From NCBI GenBank assembly GCA_013289175.1, contig JABDAN010000012.1:1-58224 (forward strand): a stretch of 58,224 nucleotides of DNA. Reading direction: 5' to 3'. Below the pieces are notes generated by a model, which was given only the letters and a program-made list of their open reading frames with translations, was not told where the DNA came from and ran no database searches. The translations under genes were made by a program, and so were the position numbers. Source of the stretch: Bacteroidota bacterium. Its GTDB lineage: Bacteria; Bacteroidota; Bacteroidia; Chitinophagales; Chitinophagaceae. This document shows, in pieces, positions 1 through 8,057 of the stretch. The stretch's first letter is position 1. Each line of letters begins with the position of its first letter.

Positions 1-266
1 ATGCGGTATTTCTCCTCCTCTGATACGACCAGACCAATACCCAGTGCAGATTCCAGCAAGACCCGTATCCCGTATTCAGGAAGTCCAACCAGCTTCACAA
101 TTTCCTCCTGTGTAGAGCCCGCACTTCCTTTTTCCACCAGTACGCGCAGAATCCCAGATTGCCGAAGTACCCGGGCGACTTGAAAGACAACCGGACCAAA
201 TGCAATCCATTGAGCCAATCCCTTTGCTTCCAGGGCCGATTTATCATCTTTTTTAAAAAACTTCAT
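1..266 (-). CDS. Methyltransferase of the pigment cluster, N-terminal part (cut by window edge)
   Basis: Reading the minus strand from an ATG at 264-266 gives an open frame to the window edge (88 codons seen), starting MKFFKKDDKSALEAKGLAQ. The start has a clear purine-rich AGGAG site a few bases upstream. The residues LRQSGILRVLVEKGSAG-STQEEIVKLVGLPEYGIRVLLE look like the winged-helix dimerisation domain that precedes the catalytic domain in SAM-dependent O-methyltransferases. The SAM-binding part lies outside the window, so the enzyme class is inferred. Methyltransferases are regular members of flexirubin/aryl-polyene clusters, where one methylates the aryl head group. It is the most downstream visible gene of the minus-strand cluster and is separated from the ketosynthase upstream by about 95 bases. 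Confidence 0.6.
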   Translation of the reverse strand, partial: MKFFKKDDKSALEAKGLAQWIAFGPVVFQVARVLRQSGILRVLVEKGSAGSTQEEIVKLVGLPEYGIRVLLESALGIGLVVSEEEKYR

Positions 267-361
267 TTTTATCTCCTCTTTTAAAAATACACTATTCAAA
301 TCAGGTGCAGGGTGTAGGAATCCAGTCTCCCTTGCTTGCAAGAAGTTAAGTTTTGCAGGTC

Positions 362-1477
362 TTAAGTCTTCTCCATGACAATCGACGCGTTGCATCCTCC
401 AAATCCGGAGGCAGTTTTCAAACAGGTATTCAGTGTTTCCCTTTTTAACTCTTTTACAATATGAATGGGCATTTCCGTTCCAGGAGTGGAATACCCCAGG
501 GTTGGCAAAACAATATTTTCCTTCATCGATTGGATGGTGACAACGGATTCCAGGATTCCTGCGGCACCCAGCGTATGTCCATAATATCCCTTTAAACTGT
601 TGGTGGGTACCATGTGGAGGTTTGCCAGGTGAAAAGCCTTGGCTTCCATCTCATCGTTGTATCGCGTCGCTGTGCCATGGGCGGAAATAAAATCTATTTG
701 AGTGGCATTTTTCCCCGCCTGTTCCATTGCGCGTCGAATGGCAAGCCATAATTCTTCACCGGTTCTGGAAGGCCCGGAAATATGGTTGGCATCATTGGAA
801 ACAGATCCTCCACTTATGCGGACAGCGCCATCTTTTTTTTCTGCTGACAGAATGATGGTAGCCGCGGCTTCCCCCAGACTGATGCCATCGCGTGACGCAT
901 CAAAGGGCCTGCAGGGACTGGAGCTGATGGCCTGGAAGGACCGGAACCCTGAATAAATAAAGGAAGTGATCAGATCTCCACCGGCTATGACCAAGTGGTC
1001 GTAGCTACCGGCCTGGATCAAACGCATCCCGGTGATGATGGCCAGCAGACCGGAAATGCAGGCGTGGGAAACCACCAGCGCCTCTGTTCGGATTCCCAGG
1101 CTTTCGGCAATGATGGTGGCGCTGCTGTTGAGGGATAACCGGTCTTCCGTATATTTTTCGCTTAGGTTTTCTATCTGACTGATATTTCCCTTGGTCGTAG
1201 ATAGAATAAATCCGGTCTTCTTATTGACAGGATCCAGGGATGCCAGGGTCATCGCGTCCTTGGCTGAACGGTAAACGATTTGCTCAAAAGCACTTAAGGA
1301 ACCAGAAGGCTGTTTTTCCTTTGGTGGCAGCAGCGCGGCGTAGAATGGTTCCGGGGAAATACCGGCAGAGTGCTGGTGAATACCGGAATGGCCTTTGATC
1401 AAGGCCTCCATATTCGACCGGGTGTTTAGCCCAAGGGGAGAAAAAATATTGTCCGCCACCCCATAAACATTTCTCAT
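362..1477 (-). CDS. Beta-ketoacyl-ACP synthase, short form (pigment cluster)
   Basis: A 371-residue thiolase-fold ketosynthase that would condense malonyl-ACP onto the growing polyene. The catalytic set is complete: Cys140 in SHACISG, His267 in SAHGTAT and His301 in GYYGHTLGAAG. It is about 40 residues shorter than usual FabF enzymes and the third motif reads KGYYGH where FabF has KSMTGH, so it is a divergent member, not a housekeeping FabB/F. Because Cys140 is present it should not be a pure chain-length factor. It starts 9 bases after the thioesterase stop and is read in the same direction, so the two are very likely co-transcribed. Aryl-polyene clusters normally carry more than one ketosynthase, and the second one here is at 4209-5432. 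Confidence 0.85.
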   Translation of the reverse strand: MRNVYGVADNIFSPLGLNTRSNMEALIKGHSGIHQHSAGISPEPFYAALLPPKEKQPSGSLSAFEQIVYRSAKDAMTLASLDPVNKKTGFILSTTKGNISQIENLSEKYTEDRLSLNSSATIIAESLGIRTEALVVSHACISGLLAIITGMRLIQAGSYDHLVIAGGDLITSFIYSGFRSFQAISSSPCRPFDASRDGISLGEAAATIILSAEKKDGAVRISGGSVSNDANHISGPSRTGEELWLAIRRAMEQAGKNATQIDFISAHGTATRYNDEMEAKAFHLANLHMVPTNSLKGYYGHTLGAAGILESVVTIQSMKENIVLPTLGYSTPGTEMPIHIVKELKRETLNTCLKTASGFGGCNASIVMEKT

Positions 1478-1486
1478 GATTGCGGT

Positions 1487-1918
1487 TTAGTATTCGATAT
1501 TTTTTCTTTTCCAATCCTCAAAAAAAGGCGGATTGAGTAATTGCAGAATGGAATGTTCTTTGTCCAAAAAAACCTGAACGGAATGGCCGGTCGCCACCAA
1601 ATCCTGGGTTTGTTTGTTGAACAGGCGGTAACTAAACTGAATTTTGGCTGCGTCACAGGGAATAAAACTTGTTTCTACGATGACCGTATCCCCGTACCGG
1701 AGCGATTTTTTAAAAGAACAATCCACGCTGACAACCGGTATTACAAATCCCCGGTTGAAAAAATCCAGGTATCCGATTCCAAATCGTTTCCCAAAATCTT
1801 CCCTGCCATCTTCAAAATACCGGATATAGTGTCCGTGCCAGACGATGCCGAGCGGATCGGCTTCATTAAACCGAACCAATACCTCCACCTCCGTTGTCAA
1901 ATTATTTACTTTAGTCAT
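1487..1918 (-). CDS. Hotdog thioesterase, 4-hydroxybenzoyl-CoA thioesterase (YbgC/FadM) type
   Basis: A 143-residue acyl-thioester hydrolase of the hotdog fold. The family signature is visible as RFNEADPLGIVWHGHYIRYF, with Asp21 as the expected catalytic residue, followed by the FEDGRE helix. I chose the ATG at 1916-1918 (MTKVNN) because the longer frame, open to 1954, would overlap the end of the upstream gene, whereas this start leaves an 8-base gap. In aryl-polyene clusters a small thioesterase like this is thought to release or edit acyl chains on the ACP. The in vivo substrate cannot be read from sequence. Confidence 0.82.
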   Translation of the reverse strand: MTKVNNLTTEVEVLVRFNEADPLGIVWHGHYIRYFEDGREDFGKRFGIGYLDFFNRGFVIPVVSVDCSFKKSLRYGDTVIVETSFIPCDAAKIQFSYRLFNKQTQDLVATGHSVQVFLDKEHSILQLLNPPFFEDWKRKNIEY

Positions 1919-1926
1919 GCTGGAAA

Positions 1927-2565
1927 TTATTTGACACCCAGTTTTTTTTGCCACTGCGCATAACTGGTATTGTTCACATACATGATGGTGCTTTTGATCG
2001 CTGAGGCCCAGTAATTGCGAAATCCGAAGCCACCGATGATCCCCCCAGAAAGAAGGCTGGAGAAAAGCACCTTTTTATTTTCCATGTCGATCAGGGTATA
2101 CCAAACGGTTATGATTTTTTGTGATTTACTCATGCCTTCCACAATGAGCAGGATACCATAACCGGTATGCCCGGTGAAATTAAAATCCCTTACCAGCGAA
2201 TCCAAATCTGGTTTTCTCATCCAGTGTAAATCTGAATCATTGGTGGACTGGAGTTGCCGGGCGTCGACCAGTAGATTCCTTTTTTCCACTTCTGAAATGT
2301 CCACTTTCCAGTTTGTGCGCCGCAAGGCTTCCTTAAAATCATATTTTTTGGGCTCCTTCAGCATCAGGTCATTGATTCCATTGAATTGCCTTTGCTGGAT
2401 AATGTCTGGTTTTGAAGTTGGGTCATTGATGAGTCTTGCTTTGGTAAAGTCAATACCCAGGTACAATGTGGATACGGTGTCGCTTTGAAAAAAATTAAAG
2501 GCAGTCAGAGACTGGCTGTGAACCAAGGCCGGAAATACGAGCAAGACGGCGGTGCGCTTCCACAT
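1927..2565 (-). CDS. Secreted protein of unknown function inside the pigment cluster
   Basis: A 212-residue protein with a short signal peptide (MWKRTAVLLVFPALVHSQ, likely cut after HSQ or nearby). The mature part is mixed alpha/beta and carries no motif I recognise; it contains charged stretches such as KEPKKYDFKEALRR and a glycine-rich C-terminal part (SGGIIGGFGFRNYW). It lies between the dehydratase (14-base gap) and thioesterase (8-base gap) genes in the same orientation, so it is almost certainly co-expressed with the flexirubin-type cluster. A periplasmic or outer-membrane role, for example in pigment placement, is an inference from the signal peptide and neighbours only. Confidence 0.7.
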   Translation of the reverse strand: MWKRTAVLLVFPALVHSQSLTAFNFFQSDTVSTLYLGIDFTKARLINDPTSKPDIIQQRQFNGINDLMLKEPKKYDFKEALRRTNWKVDISEVEKRNLLVDARQLQSTNDSDLHWMRKPDLDSLVRDFNFTGHTGYGILLIVEGMSKSQKIITVWYTLIDMENKKVLFSSLLSGGIIGGFGFRNYWASAIKSTIMYVNNTSYAQWQKKLGVK

Positions 2566-2579
2566 AGAAATGATGGATT

Positions 2580-3005
2580 TTAAAATTTATTGCTGATAAA
2601 AATTTTCATTTCACAGGATGCCAGGATATGGTCGGAAGATTTTACCGTCGCCGACACCAGGGAAACCTGCAATATATTGGTAAGCAATTTAATTTCCATC
2701 GTGATTTCTGAACGGGCCGGGGGCCAGTCCACTACTTCCAGCTTTTGTACGGCGCCGATATATCCGATGGGTACGGGCTTTTGAGCTTTTTTATACAGAT
2801 AACCGGTTCCTGCGGCTGCGGTCTGAGCCATCGATTCGACCATGCCGGAGGTAGTATAATAACCATCCTTTACAAAGAAATGATTTTCCGGAATTGAAAA
2901 ACTGCAACGCGAAGTGTTTTCATCGGCATAGAGTAGTTTTTCCACTAGAACAAACGGATCTTTCTGAGGGACAAATTCAGCGGCATTTTGAACGGGAAAG
3001 GACAT
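2580..3005 (-). CDS. FabZ/ApeP-like 3-hydroxyacyl-ACP dehydratase
   Basis: A 141-residue hotdog protein that should dehydrate the 3-hydroxyacyl-ACP made by the cluster's reductase, creating the polyene double bonds. VPQKDPFVLVEK corresponds to LPHRYPFLLVDR of FabZ, and VESMAQTAAAGTGY carries the conserved Glu of the catalytic helix. The FabZ histidine of GHFP is not aligned exactly: NHFFVKDG has His one residue further from the Glu. I chose the ATG at 3003-3005 (MSFPVQN) because the longer frame, open to 3194, would run deep into the upstream acyltransferase gene, while this start leaves 37 bases. It belongs to the dehydratases typical of Bacteroidota pigment clusters rather than to housekeeping FabZ. 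Confidence 0.75.
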   Translation of the reverse strand: MSFPVQNAAEFVPQKDPFVLVEKLLYADENTSRCSFSIPENHFFVKDGYYTTSGMVESMAQTAAAGTGYLYKKAQKPVPIGYIGAVQKLEVVDWPPARSEITMEIKLLTNILQVSLVSATVKSSDHILASCEMKIFISNKF

Positions 3006-3042
3006 GGGATAAAGATAAGATCTTAGCCCGAATGCTTTCCTT

Positions 3043-3930
3043 TTAAAGCGTCTCGACGCCCCAAAAATCATAGTAGTTGTACCATTGCAAGGGATATTTC
3101 CGGATGGTTCCTTCCATGGCTTCGCAATAATCCTGCAATACTTCCCGTACAGCGGTTTCTTTGGGACCTTGATAGATTTTTGCCTCAGTGGCATAGAAAT
3201 GATAGTCCAGGGCCCGGTCTTTCATAGCAAAAACAAAAGATACGGGTGATTGGAATGTACGCGCCAGCAGGAAAGGTCCTGCCGGAAAACGGGCTGGTTT
3301 GTTCAAAAGGTTTGTCACCATGGTTTTATTTCCCTCTAGAAAGCGATCGGCGTGCATGCATACAAAGGCGTTGTTATGAAGCGCCTCCTGAATGGCATAG
3401 ATATGGGAAAGGTCATCGCGGATGAGGATAATGCGGGCAGAATATTTTTCGCTGATACTTTCCAGATAATCTTTTATTTGCTGATGCTCTCCGTCATACA
3501 TAACGATATGCATGTCAGTTCCCAGGCGGCTGAGCAGGTGTCCTGCGATTTCCCAGCTTCCGATATGGGCGCTTAACAACAAACCTCCCTTGTTTTGCTC
3601 AACCATGGCCTTTAAATACGCTTCTCCTTCAAATTCAAAACGAAACGGATGATCCAACCCCGACATAAGAACCATTTTGTCTAGGATGGACTGTCCAAAC
3701 CAATAATAATTCTTGTAAATAGATAAGACCGATTTCCCAAAGGAATAATTTAAACGTTTACGAAAAAAAATAAATTGAAATCGAAAGGCTTTTCCGGAGA
3801 ATAAAAAAAAATAAAAAGCGACCACGCTCAGGACCCCGTAAGCAGGCCGAATCCCGCCGTGCCTGAGTATCCAGTAGAATATCCGAAAGCCGGCTCGGTT
3901 GCCCCTGGATTTACCCTTCCAGGAAGACAT
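3043..3930 (-). CDS. LpxL/HtrB-like lysophospholipid acyltransferase
   Basis: A 295-residue membrane-anchored acyltransferase with one hydrophobic segment near residues 33-46 and the HX4(D/E) catalytic motif as HIGSWE (His122, Glu127). It ends in QWYNYYDFW, a common C-terminal pattern of the LpxL family. True lipid A acylation genes sit elsewhere as a rule; its place between ACP and dehydratase genes suggests it transfers the finished aryl-polyene acyl chain from ACP to a lipid or alkylresorcinol acceptor. The start overlaps the ACP gene end by 20 bases, which indicates translational coupling. Confidence 0.8.
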   Translation of the reverse strand: MSSWKGKSRGNRAGFRIFYWILRHGGIRPAYGVLSVVAFYFFLFSGKAFRFQFIFFRKRLNYSFGKSVLSIYKNYYWFGQSILDKMVLMSGLDHPFRFEFEGEAYLKAMVEQNKGGLLLSAHIGSWEIAGHLLSRLGTDMHIVMYDGEHQQIKDYLESISEKYSARIILIRDDLSHIYAIQEALHNNAFVCMHADRFLEGNKTMVTNLLNKPARFPAGPFLLARTFQSPVSFVFAMKDRALDYHFYATEAKIYQGPKETAVREVLQDYCEAMEGTIRKYPLQWYNYYDFWGVETL

Positions 3931-4189
3931 CGCTGGTCTCTTTGGTTTGTATTTGGGAAAAGATATAATTATAAAAATCCTGAAAACTGATGATCCGGAT
4001 AAAATCTTCCGGCTTCACTTTGAAGGAGAAATTATTTTCGATGACAACTACCAGGTCAATATAGTCAAGGCTGTCGAGTTCCAATATCTCTCGTAAGTTT
4101 GCCTGAGGCTCCATCCTGGTGATATCCACTTCAAATTCTTGTGAAAGAAACCCGTTTATTTGGTCGATAGTGGGTTGATCTTTTTTCAT
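3911..4189 (-). CDS. Acyl carrier protein
   Basis: A 92-residue ACP. The phosphopantetheine attachment site is Ser40 in ELDSLDYIDLVV, followed by the acidic helix II region. It would hold the growing polyene while the cluster's ketosynthases, reductase and dehydratase act. It overlaps the acyltransferase gene downstream by 20 bases and follows the FabF-like gene by 19 bases, so these genes form one transcription unit. It is distinct from housekeeping AcpP in its unusual tail (QTKETSDVFLEG). Confidence 0.9.
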   Translation of the reverse strand: MKKDQPTIDQINGFLSQEFEVDITRMEPQANLREILELDSLDYIDLVVVIENNFSFKVKPEDFIRIISFQDFYNYIFSQIQTKETSDVFLEG

Positions 4190-4208
4190 CGTAGGGTTAG
4201 TTTTGCAG

Positions 4209-5432
4209 CTACGGCTTCCATTTTCTTATAATCAGGGAGGAATTTGTTCCGCCGAAACCGAATGAATTCGACAAAAATACATCTATATTTTTTCCCCTGG
4301 TCGTTTTTACGATGTCCAGCTTGGCAGAATCTTCGTCCGGGTTGACGAAATTGATATTGGGTGCGATAAATCCATGTTCCATCATGATCATGGAATAAAT
4401 GATTTCACTGGCCCCGGCCATCCAGCATTCGTGTCCCGTCATGGACTTGGTAGAACTGACGGGCACTTTTTTCTCTCCAAACACTTCCACGAGCGCCCGG
4501 GCTTCACTGGAATCCCCCGCTTGTGTTGAAGTAGCATGGGCGTTGATGTAGTCTATGTCATTGAGATCTATTTGGGCATCTTTCAAAGCCATATGCAGGG
4601 AACGAACCGGACCATTCACCGTGGGATTTGATATGTGTTCTCCATTGGAGGAAAATCCATAACCGATCACTTCGCCCAGAATATGGGCACCCCTTTTTTC
4701 AGCCGATTCTAAACTTTCCAGAACGATCGTGGCAGCTCCTCCGCTGGGTATGAGTCCATCCCGATCCTTATCAAAGGGCCGGGATGCATGGGTAGGATCG
4801 GATTCGTGAGAGGAGAATGCGGACAAGGCATCAAAATTTCCCATGGAGAGTGCATTGATTTCCTGGGCTCCGCCGGTAATAACACAATCCTGCAATCCGG
4901 TTTTAATAAAATGATAGCCCAGCCCGATGGCATGAGATCCACTGGCGCAGGCCGCACTGATCGTAAAATTGACACCCCGGAGTTTGAAAATCGTGGCCAG
5001 GTTCATGGTGACCGTTGAATTCATGGTCTGAAAAACGGCGCCGGATCCGACCAGCATGGTATCCTTTTTCTGGCGCATGATATCCACCGCTTCAATGGTT
5101 GCTTTGGCTGAACTGTCGTTCCCGTACAGGATGCCGACTTCTTTACTCTGGATATATCCTGCATCCAGTTTAGCCTGGGCCAGGGCCTGGAGCGTGGCCA
5201 TGTACGCAAATTCGCCCTGCTCTGGTAACATGATCCGAGCCCGGCGATCCAGCAAGCCCTTCAGATTGGGTCTCTCCACAAAACCAGTCAGGGCTGACCG
5301 AAAGCCCATCAATTTGCGGACAGGATCATATACAATACCTGATCTCCCGATCTGAAGGCTTTCTTTCACCTGTTCAAGATCCTTTCCGATGCAGGAGTAT
5401 ATACCAAGGCCAGTAATTACCACTCTAGTCAT
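4209..5432 (-). CDS. FabF-like beta-ketoacyl-ACP synthase II (pigment cluster)
   Basis: A 407-residue ketosynthase with the full Cys-His-His set: Cys162 in SAACASGSHAIG, His299 in INAHATSTQAGD and His334 in SSTKSMTGH. The C-terminal SNSFGFGGTN loop is also present. I prefer the ATG at 5430-5432 (MTRVVITGLG), which matches the usual FabF N-terminus; an in-frame ATG at 5454-5456 would add eight residues. No clear Shine-Dalgarno site precedes either. It heads a sub-operon, because nearly 200 AT-rich bases separate it from fabG-like gene upstream. Confidence 0.88.
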   Translation of the reverse strand: MTRVVITGLGIYSCIGKDLEQVKESLQIGRSGIVYDPVRKLMGFRSALTGFVERPNLKGLLDRRARIMLPEQGEFAYMATLQALAQAKLDAGYIQSKEVGILYGNDSSAKATIEAVDIMRQKKDTMLVGSGAVFQTMNSTVTMNLATIFKLRGVNFTISAACASGSHAIGLGYHFIKTGLQDCVITGGAQEINALSMGNFDALSAFSSHESDPTHASRPFDKDRDGLIPSGGAATIVLESLESAEKRGAHILGEVIGYGFSSNGEHISNPTVNGPVRSLHMALKDAQIDLNDIDYINAHATSTQAGDSSEARALVEVFGEKKVPVSSTKSMTGHECWMAGASEIIYSMIMMEHGFIAPNINFVNPDEDSAKLDIVKTTRGKNIDVFLSNSFGFGGTNSSLIIRKWKP

Positions 5433-5628
5433 AATATGCAAGCTTGGGATCAGCAAATGTGAAAATAGGAAAACTAATGTGTAATCTATGCATCGGTATC
5501 GGGGCTGTTCGATTGGAAATCTGGAAGAAAATTTGCTAACATTTAAGTAGATATATATTTTATACTAACATTATAATTAATGAATTACGAGCGACAACAT
5601 AAAGTTTATATCGAATAAAACCAAACGA
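5433..5628 (-). promoter_or_regulatory. AT-rich gap between reductase and ketosynthase genes, possible internal promoter
   Basis: This is the only wide gap inside the left half of the pigment cluster, where the other genes overlap or nearly touch. On the minus strand CACATTTG (5454-5461) matches the Bacteroidota -7 box TAnnTTTG in 7 of 8 positions if the first base is forgiven, and lies just before the ketosynthase start. No convincing -33 TTTG box is seen at the right distance. I therefore only suggest that the downstream ketosynthase-to-methyltransferase block can be transcribed on its own. Confidence 0.3.
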
Positions 5629-6357
5629 TCAACTGTACATGCCGCCGTTTATGGAGATCACTTCTCCGGTGATATACCCACTTTCAGGGGAAACCAGAAA
5701 AGCGACCAGGTGAGCCACTTCCTCTGGGGTACCGAAGCGGTTAACGGGAATAATGGCTTTCATTTCTTTTTCAGAAATATTTTCGGTCATATCGGTTTTG
5801 ATAAATCCGGGCGCTACGGCATTGACCGTTATCCCACGACGGCCTACTTCTTGTGCCAAGGCCTTGGTTGCCGCAATCACCCCGCCTTTGGCTGCGGAAT
5901 AATTCGTCTGTCCCGGAAGGCCTTTGAGACCCGAAAGAGAGACTATGTTGACGATCCTTCCGTTTCTTTTCATCAACATTTCGGTGAGAACCTGGCGGGT
6001 GACATAAAAAAAACTATCCAGGTTGGTGCGCATAACAGAATCCCATTGTTCATCCTTCATCCACATCATCAATACGTCCTCTTTGATGCCGGCATTGTTG
6101 ACCAACACTTCGATGGTATTTTCCGGGTGACGGGTCATCCATCCGCCCAGCGATTCGGTGATCGCCCTGCGGTCACTTACGTCAAAAGCAAGGAGTTCGC
6201 CCGTTCCATTCTTATCCTGGATAAATTTCAAGGTTTGTTCCGCCTCCGTTTGGTTGGATTTAAAATTGATGAGGACATGATAGCCCAGCGCGGCGAGTTT
6301 AATACAGATGGCCCGGCCAATTCCCCTGGATCCACCGGTAACGAGTGCGCACTTCAT
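5629..6357 (-). CDS. FabG-like 3-oxoacyl-ACP reductase (SDR)
   Basis: A 242-residue short-chain dehydrogenase. The nucleotide-binding TGGSRGIGR motif begins at residue 7, NNAG is at 87-90, and the active site is Ser140, Tyr153 and Lys157 in NYSAAKGG. The C-terminus ITGEVISINGGMYS is typical for FabG. It should reduce the 3-oxoacyl-ACP made by the cluster ketosynthases using NADPH. Its ATG overlaps the ammonia-lyase stop codon by 4 bases (ATGA), so it is translationally coupled to that gene, which supports a pigment role over a housekeeping one. Confidence 0.88.
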   Translation of the reverse strand: MKCALVTGGSRGIGRAICIKLAALGYHVLINFKSNQTEAEQTLKFIQDKNGTGELLAFDVSDRRAITESLGGWMTRHPENTIEVLVNNAGIKEDVLMMWMKDEQWDSVMRTNLDSFFYVTRQVLTEMLMKRNGRIVNIVSLSGLKGLPGQTNYSAAKGGVIAATKALAQEVGRRGITVNAVAPGFIKTDMTENISEKEMKAIIPVNRFGTPEEVAHLVAFLVSPESGYITGEVISINGGMYS

Positions 6358-7889
6358 AAAGGTTCATTTAGACGAAGCCAGTTTTTTACTTTCTCCTGTT
6401 TTTCATAACTGGGACTATCGTCGATAAATTTCGGGAATATCTTCCGGATGGCCGTATAAACGGACCGTGTTGCCGGGGAAAGTTTGTCCTGGCATTTTAA
6501 ATAATCGATCGCCTGAAGAATGGTAATGGCCTGGATCGTCAGCACTTCAAAAGTATTGTCTACCACTTTTTTTGTCATCAGGGCAGCATTGCAACCCATG
6601 CTCACAATATCCTGGTTATCGTTGTTGTTGGGAATGCTGTGCACGTACATGGGGTAAGAAAGGGTTTGGTTTTCAGCTACCGTGGAGACGGCCGTGAACT
6701 GCATGCCCTGCATGCCAAAATTAAATCCCAGAACTCCCAGATTTACAAAGGGTGGCAAAATTTGATTCAACTTATCATTGAGCAGGTAATTCAATTGTCT
6801 TTCGGCCAGCATGGACAACTTGGTAATGGCTATTTTTAGTTTATCCATTTCCAAAGAGACATAATCCCCATGAAAATTGCCACCGTGGAAGATGTTCTTT
6901 TTTTCGTGATCAATGACGGGATTGTCATTGACTGAATTTAATTCCTCCACCAGGATTCTTTCTGCATTTTCGATGGTATCGTATACCGGTCCCAGGACCT
7001 GGGTTACGCAACGAAGGGAATAATATTCCTGCACCTTATCTTCAAAAACATCGTGTTCAATATTGGCCGGATTATACAAGTGTTCTGTCCGGCTGTGGAT
7101 CATTTTGCTGTCCTTCAGCATACCCCTCATCATGGCTGCCACATAGTTCTGGCCCGTATGATGTTTTACGATATTGAGTTCTTTGGAGTAATGATCATCA
7201 TAGGCCTCGACAATTTCATTGGTCATGGAGGAAAACATGACGGACCAGGCCAATAGTTTCTTGGCATAAATAATGTTCACCATTCCAATTCCGGTCATGG
7301 CCGAAGTGCCGTTGATTACGGCAAGTCCCTCCCGAATCCGGATTTCCAGGGGTTTCAGCCCGACTTTTCTATAGACATCTGCTGTGGGCTGCCAGCTTGA
7401 TTCAAACCAAACCCTTCCTTCTCCGATCAGATTTAATCCGACATGGGCCAGTTGCACCAGATCTCCGCTGGCTCCGACACCTCCGTGTTCATAAATACAG
7501 GGAACAATGTTGTGATTAATCAAGGCGGCCAGGAGTTCGACCAGGTTGGTATGTATGCCTGAATGGGCTTGCATGAGACTGTTCAAACGCGCCACCAGTA
7601 TGGCCTTTCCCAAAAGAGGGCTCATGGGGTTACCCATTCCTGTACTGTGGCTGCGGATCAGATTGTATTGAAGCTGCAGACGGTTTTCATCGCTGACCTT
7701 ATACTGGGCCATGGGGCCAAAGCCTGTATTGATGCCATAGATCAGTTTGCCGGTTGAAAAATGCTGTAAAAACTGAAAACTGGCGTCAACCTTTTCAAGG
7801 GCGGCGGTATTCAGGGTGATCTGACTCTCCTTAAATACGATGTCTGAGAAATTGATTAGAGAAAGGTGCCGCAATCCTATGTCAACCAT
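6354..7889 (-). CDS. Aromatic amino acid ammonia-lyase, tyrosine ammonia-lyase type
   Basis: A 511-residue MIO-dependent ammonia-lyase. The prosthetic group forms from Ala140-Ser141-Gly142 in GGVGASGDLVQLAH, and the catalytic tyrosine is Tyr51 in YGINTGFGPMAQY. NFHGDYVSLEMDKLKIAITK and MYVHSIPNNNDNQD are further conserved blocks. By memory it closely resembles the characterised Flavobacterium tyrosine ammonia-lyase, including the QYNLIRSHSTGMG selectivity loop, and it is not a hutH neighbour of histidine genes. It would convert tyrosine to 4-coumarate, the aryl starter of flexirubin-type pigments. It is the first gene of the lyase-reductase pair, with a 168-base gap to the LolA-like gene upstream. 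Confidence 0.88.
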   Translation of the reverse strand: MVDIGLRHLSLINFSDIVFKESQITLNTAALEKVDASFQFLQHFSTGKLIYGINTGFGPMAQYKVSDENRLQLQYNLIRSHSTGMGNPMSPLLGKAILVARLNSLMQAHSGIHTNLVELLAALINHNIVPCIYEHGGVGASGDLVQLAHVGLNLIGEGRVWFESSWQPTADVYRKVGLKPLEIRIREGLAVINGTSAMTGIGMVNIIYAKKLLAWSVMFSSMTNEIVEAYDDHYSKELNIVKHHTGQNYVAAMMRGMLKDSKMIHSRTEHLYNPANIEHDVFEDKVQEYYSLRCVTQVLGPVYDTIENAERILVEELNSVNDNPVIDHEKKNIFHGGNFHGDYVSLEMDKLKIAITKLSMLAERQLNYLLNDKLNQILPPFVNLGVLGFNFGMQGMQFTAVSTVAENQTLSYPMYVHSIPNNNDNQDIVSMGCNAALMTKKVVDNTFEVLTIQAITILQAIDYLKCQDKLSPATRSVYTAIRKIFPKFIDDSPSYEKQEKVKNWLRLNEPL

Positions 7890-8057
7890 GTGTGTGTCTT
7901 CTGTTTAACGGGCCAATCGCAAAAAAAGCGAATTAAGCCCATTAGGGCAAATTTTGTTTGAAAACGGCAGGCTTACCTGAGTAGGCTAAACAGGCAAGCA
8001 GTGAAAGACCAGGCCCTGCTGGTGGGGATTAGAGCAAATTCTGTGGTGGAACGCTCC

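Noticed and set aside
5710-6408. 232-codon plus-strand open frame
   Set aside because: It lies antisense over the FabG-like gene; its residues have no family pattern and are the mirror of a conserved SDR.
7890-8057. Possible promoter for the ammonia-lyase gene (AAAATTTG on the minus strand)
   Set aside because: The box misses the first consensus base and no -33 TTTG is at the right distance.
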